Source: JACKNG01 sp040220855 (GTDB lineage Bacteria; Pseudomonadota; Gammaproteobacteria; Ga0077536). Taken from it: a stretch of 64,000 nucleotides of DNA. A program made the position numbers and the translations under genes. The stretch lies in assembly GCA_040220855.1 (NCBI GenBank), contig JAVJVZ010000072.1, forward strand, positions 35,674-99,673, in the 5' to 3' direction. The notes below the pieces were generated by a model. It was not told the DNA's origin, did not search any database, and saw only the letters and a program-made list of their open reading frames with translations. Shown one piece after another: positions 17,514 through 25,305 of the stretch (position 1 is the stretch's first letter; every line of letters starts with the position of its first letter).

Positions 17514-19103
17514 TCAGGACGGTGCGGCGGTGCAGCGCTCGAGGGCCATCGCACGCAGGCGGGCCTTCTGGATCTTGGTACCGTTGGCGCTCGCGGTGGT
17601 CGGGAAGGCCTCGATGGCGAGCACGCGTGCCGGCACTTTGTAAGCGGCGAGCCGCGCGCGGCACCAGGCGATGACTGCCGGCTCGTCGAGCGCGCCGGCG
17701 CCGTGAGCCTCGGTGACGAACGCGACCACGCGGGTGCGGCCATCGAGTTCGATGGCAACGACCTGGCTCGCGCCGATCTGCGGGTGCGCATCGAGCACTG
17801 CCTCGATCTCGAGCGGGCTGACCAGGAAGCCGCCCAGGCGCAGCACGTCGCCCATGCGTGCGAGGTAACAGAAGCGCCCATCCTCCTCGAGGTAGGCGAG
17901 GTCGCCGGTGCGCAGGAACCCGTCCGCGGTCAGCGCCGCCGCGGTGGCCGCGGCGTCGTCGAGGTACTCGGCAAGCAGGCTCGGCCCACTCACTTCGAGC
18001 TCACCGGTCTGGCCTGGTGGGAGCAGCGCACCGCTCGCGGGATCGCGCACGCGCACCTCGGCGCGCGGCGACAGCGGCCGGCCGCCGCCCTTGCGGCGCT
18101 CGGCGAGTGGCAGCGTGGGCGGTTGCATCGCGTACAGCGCGTGGCATTCGCTCATGCCGTAGAGTCCGCACAGCGTCACCCCGCGCGCCTCGGCACGCGC
18201 GGCGATGTCCTCGAGCGACGGGTTGAAGGCGGCATAGCCGAACAGGCGCAGCGACGGGAACGGCTGCGCCTCGTCGACCGCGTCGAGCATCGCCGCGATC
18301 ATGTCGTCGACGCCATGCATGTGCGTGATGTCGTGCTCGCGCACGAGCCGGCTCGCCGCGACGGCGTCGAACACCGGCAGCAGGTCCATCGGCGCACGCG
18401 CGGCGAGCGCCGACAACGCCTGCGTGAATCCGAACACGCCGCACATCGGCAGCGCCTGCAGTACGCGCGTGCCGGGCGCGTCGAGTTCGAGTGCGGCCAC
18501 CACGTCGTGCGCATGCGCGGCAACGGTACCCTGCACGTGGCAGACGAACTTGGGCGCACGGGTGGTGCCCGAGGTGGTGAACACGACGCAACGCGCCGCG
18601 TCCCGTGCCGCGCCGATTGCCAGCGGCGCGTGGGTGGCGAGCGTCGCCCACGGTATCCCGGTGCGCCCGGCGAGGGTCGGCACCGCCCCCGTGGTCGCGC
18701 CTTCGCCGTAGGCGACCACGTGCTCCACGCCGGCGAGCGCCGCCGGCTCGACCGCGGCGAGGATGCCGGCGAAGTCGATCCCGTGAAAATCCGGCCATAG
18801 CACCAGTACCCGCGCCCGCGAGCGGCCGACGATGTCGCCCACCTCGGTGGCGCGGAAGCGGGTATTCACCGACACGGCGATCGCGCCGAGCCGCGCGCAG
18901 GCGAAGAAGGCGACCAGCCAGGCAGGCACATTGGGCAGCCACAGGGCCACGCGGTCGCCCGCACCGACGCCGAGACCGGCGAGTCCACCGGCGACTCGCG
19001 CGCTCGCCGCCGCCAGCGTGCCGAAGTCGATGGCCTCGCCGGCGTAATTGAGCGCAACCGAGCGCGGCGGCGCGTTGTCGATCAACTCGAGCAGTGAACT
19101 CAT
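17514..19103 (-). CDS. AMP-forming acyl-CoA synthetase (ANL superfamily)
   Basis: A 529-residue adenylate-forming ligase expected to activate a carboxylic acid with ATP and couple it to CoA. Core motifs are TTSGTTRAPK (phosphate loop, near residue 176), LYGMSE (A5), RTGDLAYLEEDG (A7) and the C-terminal catalytic lysine in TKIQKARL (A10). The usual Gly after SGTT is Arg here; I think related ligases share this, but it is a departure from the standard signature. The ATG at 19103 overlaps the previous stop by 4 bases. With the SDR it may form part of a fatty, aromatic or terpenoid acid catabolic route. The acid is unknown. Confidence 0.88.
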   Translation of the reverse strand: MSSLLELIDNAPPRSVALNYAGEAIDFGTLAAASARVAGGLAGLGVGAGDRVALWLPNVPAWLVAFFACARLGAIAVSVNTRFRATEVGDIVGRSRARVLVLWPDFHGIDFAGILAAVEPAALAGVEHVVAYGEGATTGAVPTLAGRTGIPWATLATHAPLAIGAARDAARCVVFTTSGTTRAPKFVCHVQGTVAAHAHDVVAALELDAPGTRVLQALPMCGVFGFTQALSALAARAPMDLLPVFDAVAASRLVREHDITHMHGVDDMIAAMLDAVDEAQPFPSLRLFGYAAFNPSLEDIAARAEARGVTLCGLYGMSECHALYAMQPPTLPLAERRKGGGRPLSPRAEVRVRDPASGALLPPGQTGELEVSGPSLLAEYLDDAAATAAALTADGFLRTGDLAYLEEDGRFCYLARMGDVLRLGGFLVSPLEIEAVLDAHPQIGASQVVAIELDGRTRVVAFVTEAHGAGALDEPAVIAWCRARLAAYKVPARVLAIEAFPTTASANGTKIQKARLRAMALERCTAAPS

Positions 19104-19741
19104 CGGGCCGGCCTCCCCTCCGGCGGCGTGTCCGCACCGCGGTCATCGGGCCGGCGTCGCCACACCAGCAGGTGGTTGTTGGCCGGCAGCGCGGCATCTT
19201 CGCACAATTCGAATGCATGCCGGGCAGCAAGCGCGTCGAGGGCTTCGAAGTCGCGGATGGCGAGCGCCGCGTCACGCGCGGCAAGCCATGCGTCGAGGCG
19301 CCGATTGCCCTCGCTGACGTAACGCCCGCCGTAGTTGAACGGTCCGTAGAGAAGCAGCAGCGCACCCGGCCGCGCCGTCGTTGCGGCACCTTCAAAGAAC
19401 GCGACGACGCTCGTCCAGGGGACGAAGTGGACCAGGTTGGCAGCGTAGATGGCGTCACGAGGCGAGACCGGCCACGGCCGGCACGCGACGTCGAGTGCCA
19501 GAGGCGGCGGCAGGTTGGGCAGCGCGGCTTGCGTCGTCCACGCACGAATCCCCGCCAGCGCCGCGGGCAGGTCGCTGCACTGCCAGTGCAGCCACGGCAA
19601 CGCGGCTGCGAAGTGGACCGCGTGCTGACCGGTGCCGGAGCCGACCTCGAGCACTTCGCGAGCCCCTGCGAGCCACGGTGCGATGGCCGCGAGGATGGCG
19701 TGCTTGTTGTTCTCGGCTGCCGGGATGAATGGCTTCTCCAT
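19100..19741 (-). CDS. DUF938 SAM-dependent methyltransferase-like protein
   Basis: A 213-residue Rossmann-fold protein of the DUF938 family. It begins MEKPFIPAAENNKHAIL and carries the SAM-binding VLEVGSGTGQHAVHFA near residue 30. Further blocks are YAANLVHFVPW and LLLYGPFNYGG, typical of the family. The substrate of the family is not established to my knowledge. It is the first gene of a three-gene operon and overlaps the ligase start by 4 bases. It diverges from an ABC exporter over a 98-bp gap that must hold both promoters. Confidence 0.86.
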   Translation of the reverse strand: MEKPFIPAAENNKHAILAAIAPWLAGAREVLEVGSGTGQHAVHFAAALPWLHWQCSDLPAALAGIRAWTTQAALPNLPPPLALDVACRPWPVSPRDAIYAANLVHFVPWTSVVAFFEGAATTARPGALLLLYGPFNYGGRYVSEGNRRLDAWLAARDAALAIRDFEALDALAARHAFELCEDAALPANNHLLVWRRRPDDRGADTPPEGRPAR

Positions 19742-19839
19742 GCGCGCAGTGTAGCGAGCCCTGCGCGATGAAGGCCCACTGCGGCAGCCGGGTCTAGTGT
19801 GCTATCGTCGCGCGCCGGTCTCCGCTGCCTGCTGCGCTC

Positions 19840-21624
19840 ATGTCAGACCCCTCGCCGTCCGCTCCCGGCCGCCCGCGCCGTCTCGGCGCCCTGCGCGGCC
19901 TCGCACCGTTCCTCGTGCCTTACCGCGCCACCATCGCGGGCGCCCTCGCGGCATTGCTGGCCGCCGCGGCGACCACGCTCGGCATGCCGATCGCGGTGCG
20001 TCACGTGATCGATGCGGGAATCGCCGGGGGCGGCGATTTCTCGCGCCCCTTCGTTGCCCTCTTCGCGCTCGCCGCCGGCGTCGCGCTGTTCTCCTCGCTG
20101 CGCTTCTATCTGGTTTCTTGGATTGGCGAGCGGGTCGTCGCCGACCTGCGCGTTGCGGTGTTCCGTCACGTGTTGTCACTGTCGCCGAGTTTCTTCGAGG
20201 CGACCCGGTCCGGCGAGCTGCTGTCGCGTCTCACCACCGACACCACGCTGATCCAGAACGTGGTCGGCTCGAGCGTCTCGATCGCCCTGCGCAGTATGCT
20301 GACCTTGATCGGTGCGCTGCTCATGCTGGCGGTCACCAGCCCCAAGCTGACCGGGCTCATCGTCCTGCTCGTACCTCTGGTGATCGCGCCCATCGTGCTG
20401 TTCGGGCGGCGCGTGCGGCGTCTCTCGCGCACCAGCCAGGACAGCATCGCTGACACCTCGGCGCTGGCCGGCGAGGTGCTCAACGCGGTATCCCTGGTAC
20501 AGGCCTTCACGCTCGAGGCACGCCAGGGTGAGCGCTACGGCGGCGCCGTGGAGCAGGCTTTCCGCGCCGCGCGGCGGCGCATCCGCGCGCGCGCCGCACT
20601 CACGGCCTGGGCCATCGTGACCATCTTCGGCGGCCTCATCGCGGTGCTGTGGCTGGGCGCTGCCGACGTTGCTGCCGGTCGCATGTCCGGCGGCGAGCTC
20701 GGCCAGTTCCTGCTCTACGCCGTCTTCGTCGGCGGCTCCACGGCCGGGCTGTCCGAAATCTGGGGCGCGCTTCAGCAGGCGGCCGGCGCCACCGAACGTC
20801 TGGTCGAGCTGCTCGCAACACGCCCGGACCGTGCACCACCGGCGCAGCCGCGCCCACTGCCCGCACAGCCGCGCGGACTTCTGCGCTTCGAGGGGGTCGG
20901 CTTCCACTACCCCAGCCGGCCGCAATCCGCGGCCCTCAGCGACTTCGACCTCGAGATCCGTGGTGGCGAGACAGTCGCCCTGGTCGGTCCATCCGGCGCC
21001 GGCAAGAGCACCCTGCTCGCGCTGCTGCTCGACTTCTACCAACCGCAGTCGGGCCGCATCCTGTTCGACGGCGTCGATCTCGCCGACGTGCTGCCGCAGG
21101 AGGTGCGCCGCCACATCGCCATCGTGCCGCAGGAAACGGTGTTGTTCGCCGACAGCGTGGCCGAGAACATCCGCTACGGGCGGCCCGATGCGAGCGACGC
21201 CGAGGTCGAGGCCGCGGCCCGCGCGGCCGCCGCGGACGACTTCATTCGCGCCCTGCCCGACGGCTACGACACCGTCCTCGGCGAGCGCGGCGCGCGCCTG
21301 TCGGGCGGCCCGCGCCAGCGCCTCGCCATCGCCCGGGCGATTCTGAAGCAGCCGGCCGTGCTGCTGCTCGACGAGGCCACGAGTGCACTCGACGCCGAGA
21401 GTGAACGCCTCGTCGAAGCGGCGCTCGCGGAACTGATGCGCGAGCGCACCACGCTGATCATCGCCCATCGCCTCGCCACCGTGCGTCGCGCGGACCGCAT
21501 CGTGGTGATGGACGGTGGCCGTGTCGTCGCCAGCGGCAGCCACGACGAACTCCTCGCCGCCGGTGGCCTCTACGCGCGACTCGCGCGCCTGCAGTTCCGC
21601 GACGCATCGGACGACGCGGCCTGA
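19840..21624 (+). CDS. ABC exporter, fused permease-ATPase (MsbA-like half transporter)
   Basis: A 594-residue half-size ABC exporter. Six predicted membrane helices occupy residues ~25-310, then a nucleotide-binding domain with Walker A GPSGAGKST, Q-loop IVPQET, Walker B LLLLDEATSALD and H-loop AHRLA. The ABC signature reads LSGGPRQR instead of LSGGQRQR. The type is that of lipid or hydrophobic-compound exporters (MsbA/LmrA/BmrA group) that work as homodimers in the inner membrane. The ATG at 19840 is preceded by little Shine-Dalgarno sequence. Substrate is not inferable; the neighbouring genes are a VOC protein and a YaiI-family protein. Confidence 0.92.
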   Translation: MSDPSPSAPGRPRRLGALRGLAPFLVPYRATIAGALAALLAAAATTLGMPIAVRHVIDAGIAGGGDFSRPFVALFALAAGVALFSSLRFYLVSWIGERVVADLRVAVFRHVLSLSPSFFEATRSGELLSRLTTDTTLIQNVVGSSVSIALRSMLTLIGALLMLAVTSPKLTGLIVLLVPLVIAPIVLFGRRVRRLSRTSQDSIADTSALAGEVLNAVSLVQAFTLEARQGERYGGAVEQAFRAARRRIRARAALTAWAIVTIFGGLIAVLWLGAADVAAGRMSGGELGQFLLYAVFVGGSTAGLSEIWGALQQAAGATERLVELLATRPDRAPPAQPRPLPAQPRGLLRFEGVGFHYPSRPQSAALSDFDLEIRGGETVALVGPSGAGKSTLLALLLDFYQPQSGRILFDGVDLADVLPQEVRRHIAIVPQETVLFADSVAENIRYGRPDASDAEVEAAARAAAADDFIRALPDGYDTVLGERGARLSGGPRQRLAIARAILKQPAVLLLDEATSALDAESERLVEAALAELMRERTTLIIAHRLATVRRADRIVVMDGGRVVASGSHDELLAAGGLYARLARLQFRDASDDAA

Positions 21625-21684
21625 AGCGCCGCGGCGGCGCTACACTGGTCGTTCCGCACCGACACACGAGGGGAGTGACACACG

Positions 21685-22170
21685 ATGCGATTCCATCACA
21701 TGGCCATCTTCGTTTCCGACCTGCAGGAAGCCATCCGTCTGTGGCGCGACGTGATGGGCTTCAAGCTCATCGTCGACCGCACCATTCCCGACGGCGACGC
21801 GCCCGGACCCGATGTCTACATGTACCCGGCGCTGCTCGACGATATCTTCAAGGTGAAGGGCGCACGCTCCAAGATGGCCCTCCTCGCGTCCGAGGAAGGT
21901 GCGTTGATCGAGTTGCAGCAATGCGAAGTGCCGCGCATCGAGAAGACGCCGCCGGAGAAGCTCCGCTACGGTCACACGGGTTTTCACGAACTCGGTCTGG
22001 TCGTCGACGACATCGACGCCTTCTTCGGCAAGGTACGCGCGGCCGGTTACGAGACGCAGACGGACTACGTATGGACCTGCGCCAACATCGGGCGATCGTT
22101 CCTGTTCTACGATCACGACGGCAACATGATCCAGATCTGGGAGCACGCCGGCGAGGCCGCCTGGCGCTGA
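21685..22170 (+). CDS. VOC-superfamily (glyoxalase/dioxygenase-like) protein
   Basis: A 161-residue VOC-fold protein. Metal ligand candidates are His in MRFHHMAIFV, Glu in ALIELQQCEV, His in HELGLVVDDI and Glu/Gln in MIQIWEHAG. The paired beta-alpha-beta-beta-beta modules are recognisable. Family members include lactoylglutathione lyase-like proteins, methylmalonyl-CoA epimerase and extradiol dioxygenases; the sequence does not match one of these closely enough to choose. A TACACT box at 21641-21646 and a purine-rich GAGGGGAG before the ATG suggest its own promoter and a good ribosome site. Confidence 0.8.
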   Translation: MRFHHMAIFVSDLQEAIRLWRDVMGFKLIVDRTIPDGDAPGPDVYMYPALLDDIFKVKGARSKMALLASEEGALIELQQCEVPRIEKTPPEKLRYGHTGFHELGLVVDDIDAFFGKVRAAGYETQTDYVWTCANIGRSFLFYDHDGNMIQIWEHAGEAAWR

Positions 22171-22181
22171 CGGCGCGACGC

Positions 22182-22640
22182 ATGCACATCTGGGTCGACG
22201 CCGACGCCTGCCCCGCGGTGGTGCGCGACATCCTGGTACGCGCCGCCGAGCGTACGCAGACCGCGCTCACCTTCGTCGCCAACCAGGCCGTGCGCGTACC
22301 GCCGTCGCCGGTCATCACGACGCTGCGCGTGAGCGCCGGCTTCGACGCCGCCGACGACGCTATCGTCGCACGGCTCGACGCCGGCGATCTCGTCGTCACG
22401 GCGGACATCCCGCTCGCCGCGGAGGCACTCGCGCGTGGCGCCCATGCACTCAATCCGCGCGGCGAGATCTACTCCGACGACACCATCCGCGCCAAGCGCG
22501 CGATGCGTGATTTCATGGATACGATGCGCTCGAGCGGGTTGCACAGCGGTGGTCCACCGCCCTTCGGCAAGGCCGAGCGCAAGGCCTTCGCCGACGCCCT
22601 CGATCGGCTGCTCGCGCGCCGCCCGCAAGGCGGCCGCTGA
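22182..22640 (+). CDS. YaiI/YqxD-family (UPF0178) protein
   Basis: A 152-residue protein starting MHIWVDADACPAVVRDIL, the hallmark of the UPF0178/DUF188 family. Other family blocks are DLVVTADIPLAAEAL, NPRGEIYS and SGGPPPFG. The fold is PIN-like with conserved Asp residues (VDADACP, TADIPLA), so a nuclease-type activity is possible, though the role is not established. It starts 11 bases after the VOC gene and is probably cotranscribed with it. It converges on the M48 protease gene with only 7 bases between stops. Confidence 0.93.
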   Translation: MHIWVDADACPAVVRDILVRAAERTQTALTFVANQAVRVPPSPVITTLRVSAGFDAADDAIVARLDAGDLVVTADIPLAAEALARGAHALNPRGEIYSDDTIRAKRAMRDFMDTMRSSGLHSGGPPPFGKAERKAFADALDRLLARRPQGGR

Positions 22641-22647
22641 GCGGGCC

Positions 22648-24555
22648 TCATACGAGCGGCGGCAGCGGGCAGTCGAGCGTCAGCGCGATGGCCTCGAGCA
22701 GCTCGGCCTCGGCGGCCGTCACCTCGCCATCGTGGATGACACAATCGGCACAGGCACGAATCACGTTCTGCTTGAGCAGCGGCGCGAGCGCAGCGAGTTC
22801 GTCGAAGGCAGCTTCGAGCGCATCGAGACGGCACGCGGCGGCGACCATCGGCGCGGCGCCAGCGGACAGTGCGAACGGTTGCCAGGCGACCGCGTAAGCG
22901 GCAGTCGCGCGCGCGGCATCGGTGCTGCCGGCGTGTGCCAGCACGCTCAGCAACAGGCGCAGCTCGCCCGCCACCGCGGCGAAACGGTAGTGCCGCACGC
23001 GCACCGCGCGAGCCGCACGTGGCGCGAGGTGATCGTCGACGATACGGAGCAGCGCGAATTCGAACAGCGTGAGGCGCGCGTCTGCCCGCGTCAATGTGCG
23101 CAGCGTGTCGCACAGCTTTTCGCGGGCCGCTTCGTCGAGCCGCTTCAGGGCCGGCAAGGCCAGCTCGATGAGCGGCAGCCGCTGGCGTGGCGGCAGGGCA
23201 GTGAGTGGCGGGACCAATGCGTCGAGGCGTGCGGCATCGTAGCCCGCCGACGCCGCGCCCGCCCGCGCGTCGGTGTGTGCCGCGGGCGCACTGCGCGCGA
23301 TCACCAGCGCGAGCAGCAGGTGGGCGGCCCCGCGCGGTTGGCGCGCCGCCGCGACCAGCGCTGCCGGCAGCGCCGCGTGGACCGCTTCGGCGTGAGCGAG
23401 CTGCGCGTTCCCTGGCGCACCCACGCGTGCAGCCACCGCAGCGCCGTCGAGTGCCGCGACGCCGGCCACTGCGCCCGGCGCCGCCGCGCCCGACACTACC
23501 CCGGCGGCCGCGCGCATGTCAGCGTGCCCGGCGGGTGCGGTGTCACGGGGCGCGTCCCGCGGCGGTACGAAGGACGCATCGACGGCACGGATGCGCGCAT
23601 CGAGTGGCGGGTGTGTCGCCATCAGTCCGGCAAAGAAGTAGCGCACCGACTCGGCGATGCAGAAATGGCTCACGTCCTCGGCATGCGGACTGTCGAGACG
23701 CGAGCCTGCAGCATGGGTCTTGATGCGCCACAAGGCCGTGGCGATGCCACGCGGATTACGCGTGAACTGTACCGCCGAAGCATCGGCGAGGAACTCGCGC
23801 TGGCGCGAAATGGCCGCCTTGATCATGGCGGCGAGCAGCGAACCGAGATAGCCGATGGCGAGGATGGCAATACCGATGCCGATCAGCTGCGCGCTGTCGC
23901 GGGCGCGACCGTGCGAACCGGCGCGCAGCATGAAGCGGCCGAGCTGCGCAATCACGACCAGCCCGGCCACCACCCCCATGAGGCGAATGTTCAGACGCAT
24001 GTCGTGGTTGAAGATGTGGCTGAACTCGTGCGCGACCACGCCCTGCAGCTCGTCGCGCGTGAAGTGCTCCAGCGCACCTCGCGTCATCACCATCACCGTC
24101 TCGCTCGGGCGCGTGCCGGCGACGAACGCGTTGATGCCGGGCTCCGCATCGAGCACGTAGACCGCCGGCACCGGCACGCCGGACGCTATCGATATCTCCT
24201 CCACCACGTTCAGCAGGCGGCGCTCGTCGGCATCCTGCGTGGACGGCGCCAGCTGGCGTGCGCGCAGCATGCGCGCGAGCGCGGGCCCGCCGCCGGCGAG
24301 GCGCAGCGTGGTGACGACGCTCGCGCCGACGATGACGGCAAGTGTCACCGCGGTGACCGCCACCCAGGTGCCGCCCGCGAGCCATTGTGGGAGCGAAGGC
24401 GCCGGGGCTTCGCCGGACGTCAGCAGCGCCGACACCGCCCAGGCGAGGCCATTGAGCGCGACCACGACGAAGGCGACGGCCAGCAGGTAGTAAGCGACGA
24501 GCAGACGCGTGCGCTTGCGCGCGCGATCCTGGTGCTCATAGAAGCTCGTCGCCAC
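22648..24555 (-). CDS. M48-family membrane metalloprotease with C-terminal TerB-like region
   Basis: A 635-residue membrane protein. Two hydrophobic helices near residues 18-42 and 63-83 precede the zinc site HEFSH (176-180). Two more membrane segments follow, then REFLADASAVQFTR, which supplies the third ligand Glu. The N-terminal half resembles HtpX/Ste24 proteases of the inner membrane. After it come a long Ala-rich linker and a final helical segment (ADCVIHDGEVTAAEAELL) resembling TerB-like tellurite-resistance domains. The start codon is GTG. The gene is preceded by lemA on the same strand, a common pairing, so LemA may be a partner or substrate. A housekeeping role in envelope protein quality control is likely. 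Confidence 0.87.
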   Translation of the reverse strand: MATSFYEHQDRARKRTRLLVAYYLLAVAFVVVALNGLAWAVSALLTSGEAPAPSLPQWLAGGTWVAVTAVTLAVIVGASVVTTLRLAGGGPALARMLRARQLAPSTQDADERRLLNVVEEISIASGVPVPAVYVLDAEPGINAFVAGTRPSETVMVMTRGALEHFTRDELQGVVAHEFSHIFNHDMRLNIRLMGVVAGLVVIAQLGRFMLRAGSHGRARDSAQLIGIGIAILAIGYLGSLLAAMIKAAISRQREFLADASAVQFTRNPRGIATALWRIKTHAAGSRLDSPHAEDVSHFCIAESVRYFFAGLMATHPPLDARIRAVDASFVPPRDAPRDTAPAGHADMRAAAGVVSGAAAPGAVAGVAALDGAAVAARVGAPGNAQLAHAEAVHAALPAALVAAARQPRGAAHLLLALVIARSAPAAHTDARAGAASAGYDAARLDALVPPLTALPPRQRLPLIELALPALKRLDEAAREKLCDTLRTLTRADARLTLFEFALLRIVDDHLAPRAARAVRVRHYRFAAVAGELRLLLSVLAHAGSTDAARATAAYAVAWQPFALSAGAAPMVAAACRLDALEAAFDELAALAPLLKQNVIRACADCVIHDGEVTAAEAELLEAIALTLDCPLPPLV

Positions 24556-24644
24556 GGCGTCAGCGCGGTGCGTGGTCGTGCCGCATCAAGGTGCGTGCAG
24601 ACTTCGCGCCGGGTAAGCCGGCTGCGGTGCGCGCCAGCGCGCGC

Positions 24645-25238
24645 TCAGGTGAACGACACCTGCGGCGCCTCGCGCATGGCAGGCTCTTCGATCTCCAGCA
24701 GCTCGGCCGGCGCGAACCCGAACATGCCGCTGACGAGGTTGTTCGGAAACTGCTCGCGCTGGTTGTTGTAGGTCATCACCGCATCGTTGAAATGCTGGCG
24801 GGCGAAGGCGACCTTGTTCTCTGTCGAGGTCAGCTCCTCCATCAGGCTCTGCATGGTCTGGTTGGCCTTGAGATCCGGATAGGCCTCGGCCAATGCGAAG
24901 AAGCGCCCCATGGCCCCGGCCAGTACGCCTTCGGCCGCGGCCAGGCCGGCAATTGCGCTGCCATCCTCGGGGTGGGCCGAGGCCGCGCGCGAGGCCGCCT
25001 GGGCCTGGTTGCGCGCGGTGATCACGGCCTCCAGTGTCTCGCGCTCGTGCTTGAGATAGCCCTTGGCGGTCTCTACCAGGTTGGGGATGAGGTCGTAGCG
25101 GCGCTTGAGCTGGACGTCGATCTGGGCGAACGCGTTCTTGAAGCGGTTGCGCGCGCTGATCAGGCCGTTGTAGATCCCGACCGCGTAGAACGCGATCGCG
25201 GCGATGACGACGAGAACGATGATGGTGCCGAGTTCCAT
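24645..25238 (-). CDS. lemA: LemA-family membrane protein
   Basis: A 197-residue protein with one N-terminal membrane helix (LGTIIVLVVIAAIAFYAVG) and a helical-bundle domain. The family motif YNGLISARNRFKNAFAQID is followed by VQLKRRYDLIPNLVETAKGY. LemA proteins are anchored with the bulk outside the membrane helix and are commonly encoded beside M48 peptidases, as here, 89 bases upstream of one. A consensus TATAAT on the minus strand at 25272-25277 lies 34 bases before the start and is probably its promoter. The molecular function of the family is not settled. Confidence 0.93.
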   Translation of the reverse strand: MELGTIIVLVVIAAIAFYAVGIYNGLISARNRFKNAFAQIDVQLKRRYDLIPNLVETAKGYLKHERETLEAVITARNQAQAASRAASAHPEDGSAIAGLAAAEGVLAGAMGRFFALAEAYPDLKANQTMQSLMEELTSTENKVAFARQHFNDAVMTYNNQREQFPNNLVSGMFGFAPAELLEIEEPAMREAPQVSFT

Positions 25239-25271
25239 AGCGCCAGTCTCCCGGGGCCGCGAAGTGGAGGA

Positions 25272-25277
25272 ATTATA
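25272..25277 (-). promoter_or_regulatory. -10 box (TATAAT) for lemA
   Basis: Consensus TATAAT in the 67-bp gap between the ABC exporter stop and the lemA start, 34 bases before the start codon. No consensus -35 is seen. Confidence 0.45.
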
Positions 25278-25305
25278 GCGGTGTCGACCGTTCCCGCCGC
25301 GGGCT

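Noticed and set aside
22435..24771. 778-codon plus-strand frame opposite the M48 protease and part of lemA
   Set aside because: Low-complexity, Arg/Gln/His-rich, no motifs; the minus strand carries HEFSH protease and LemA signatures.
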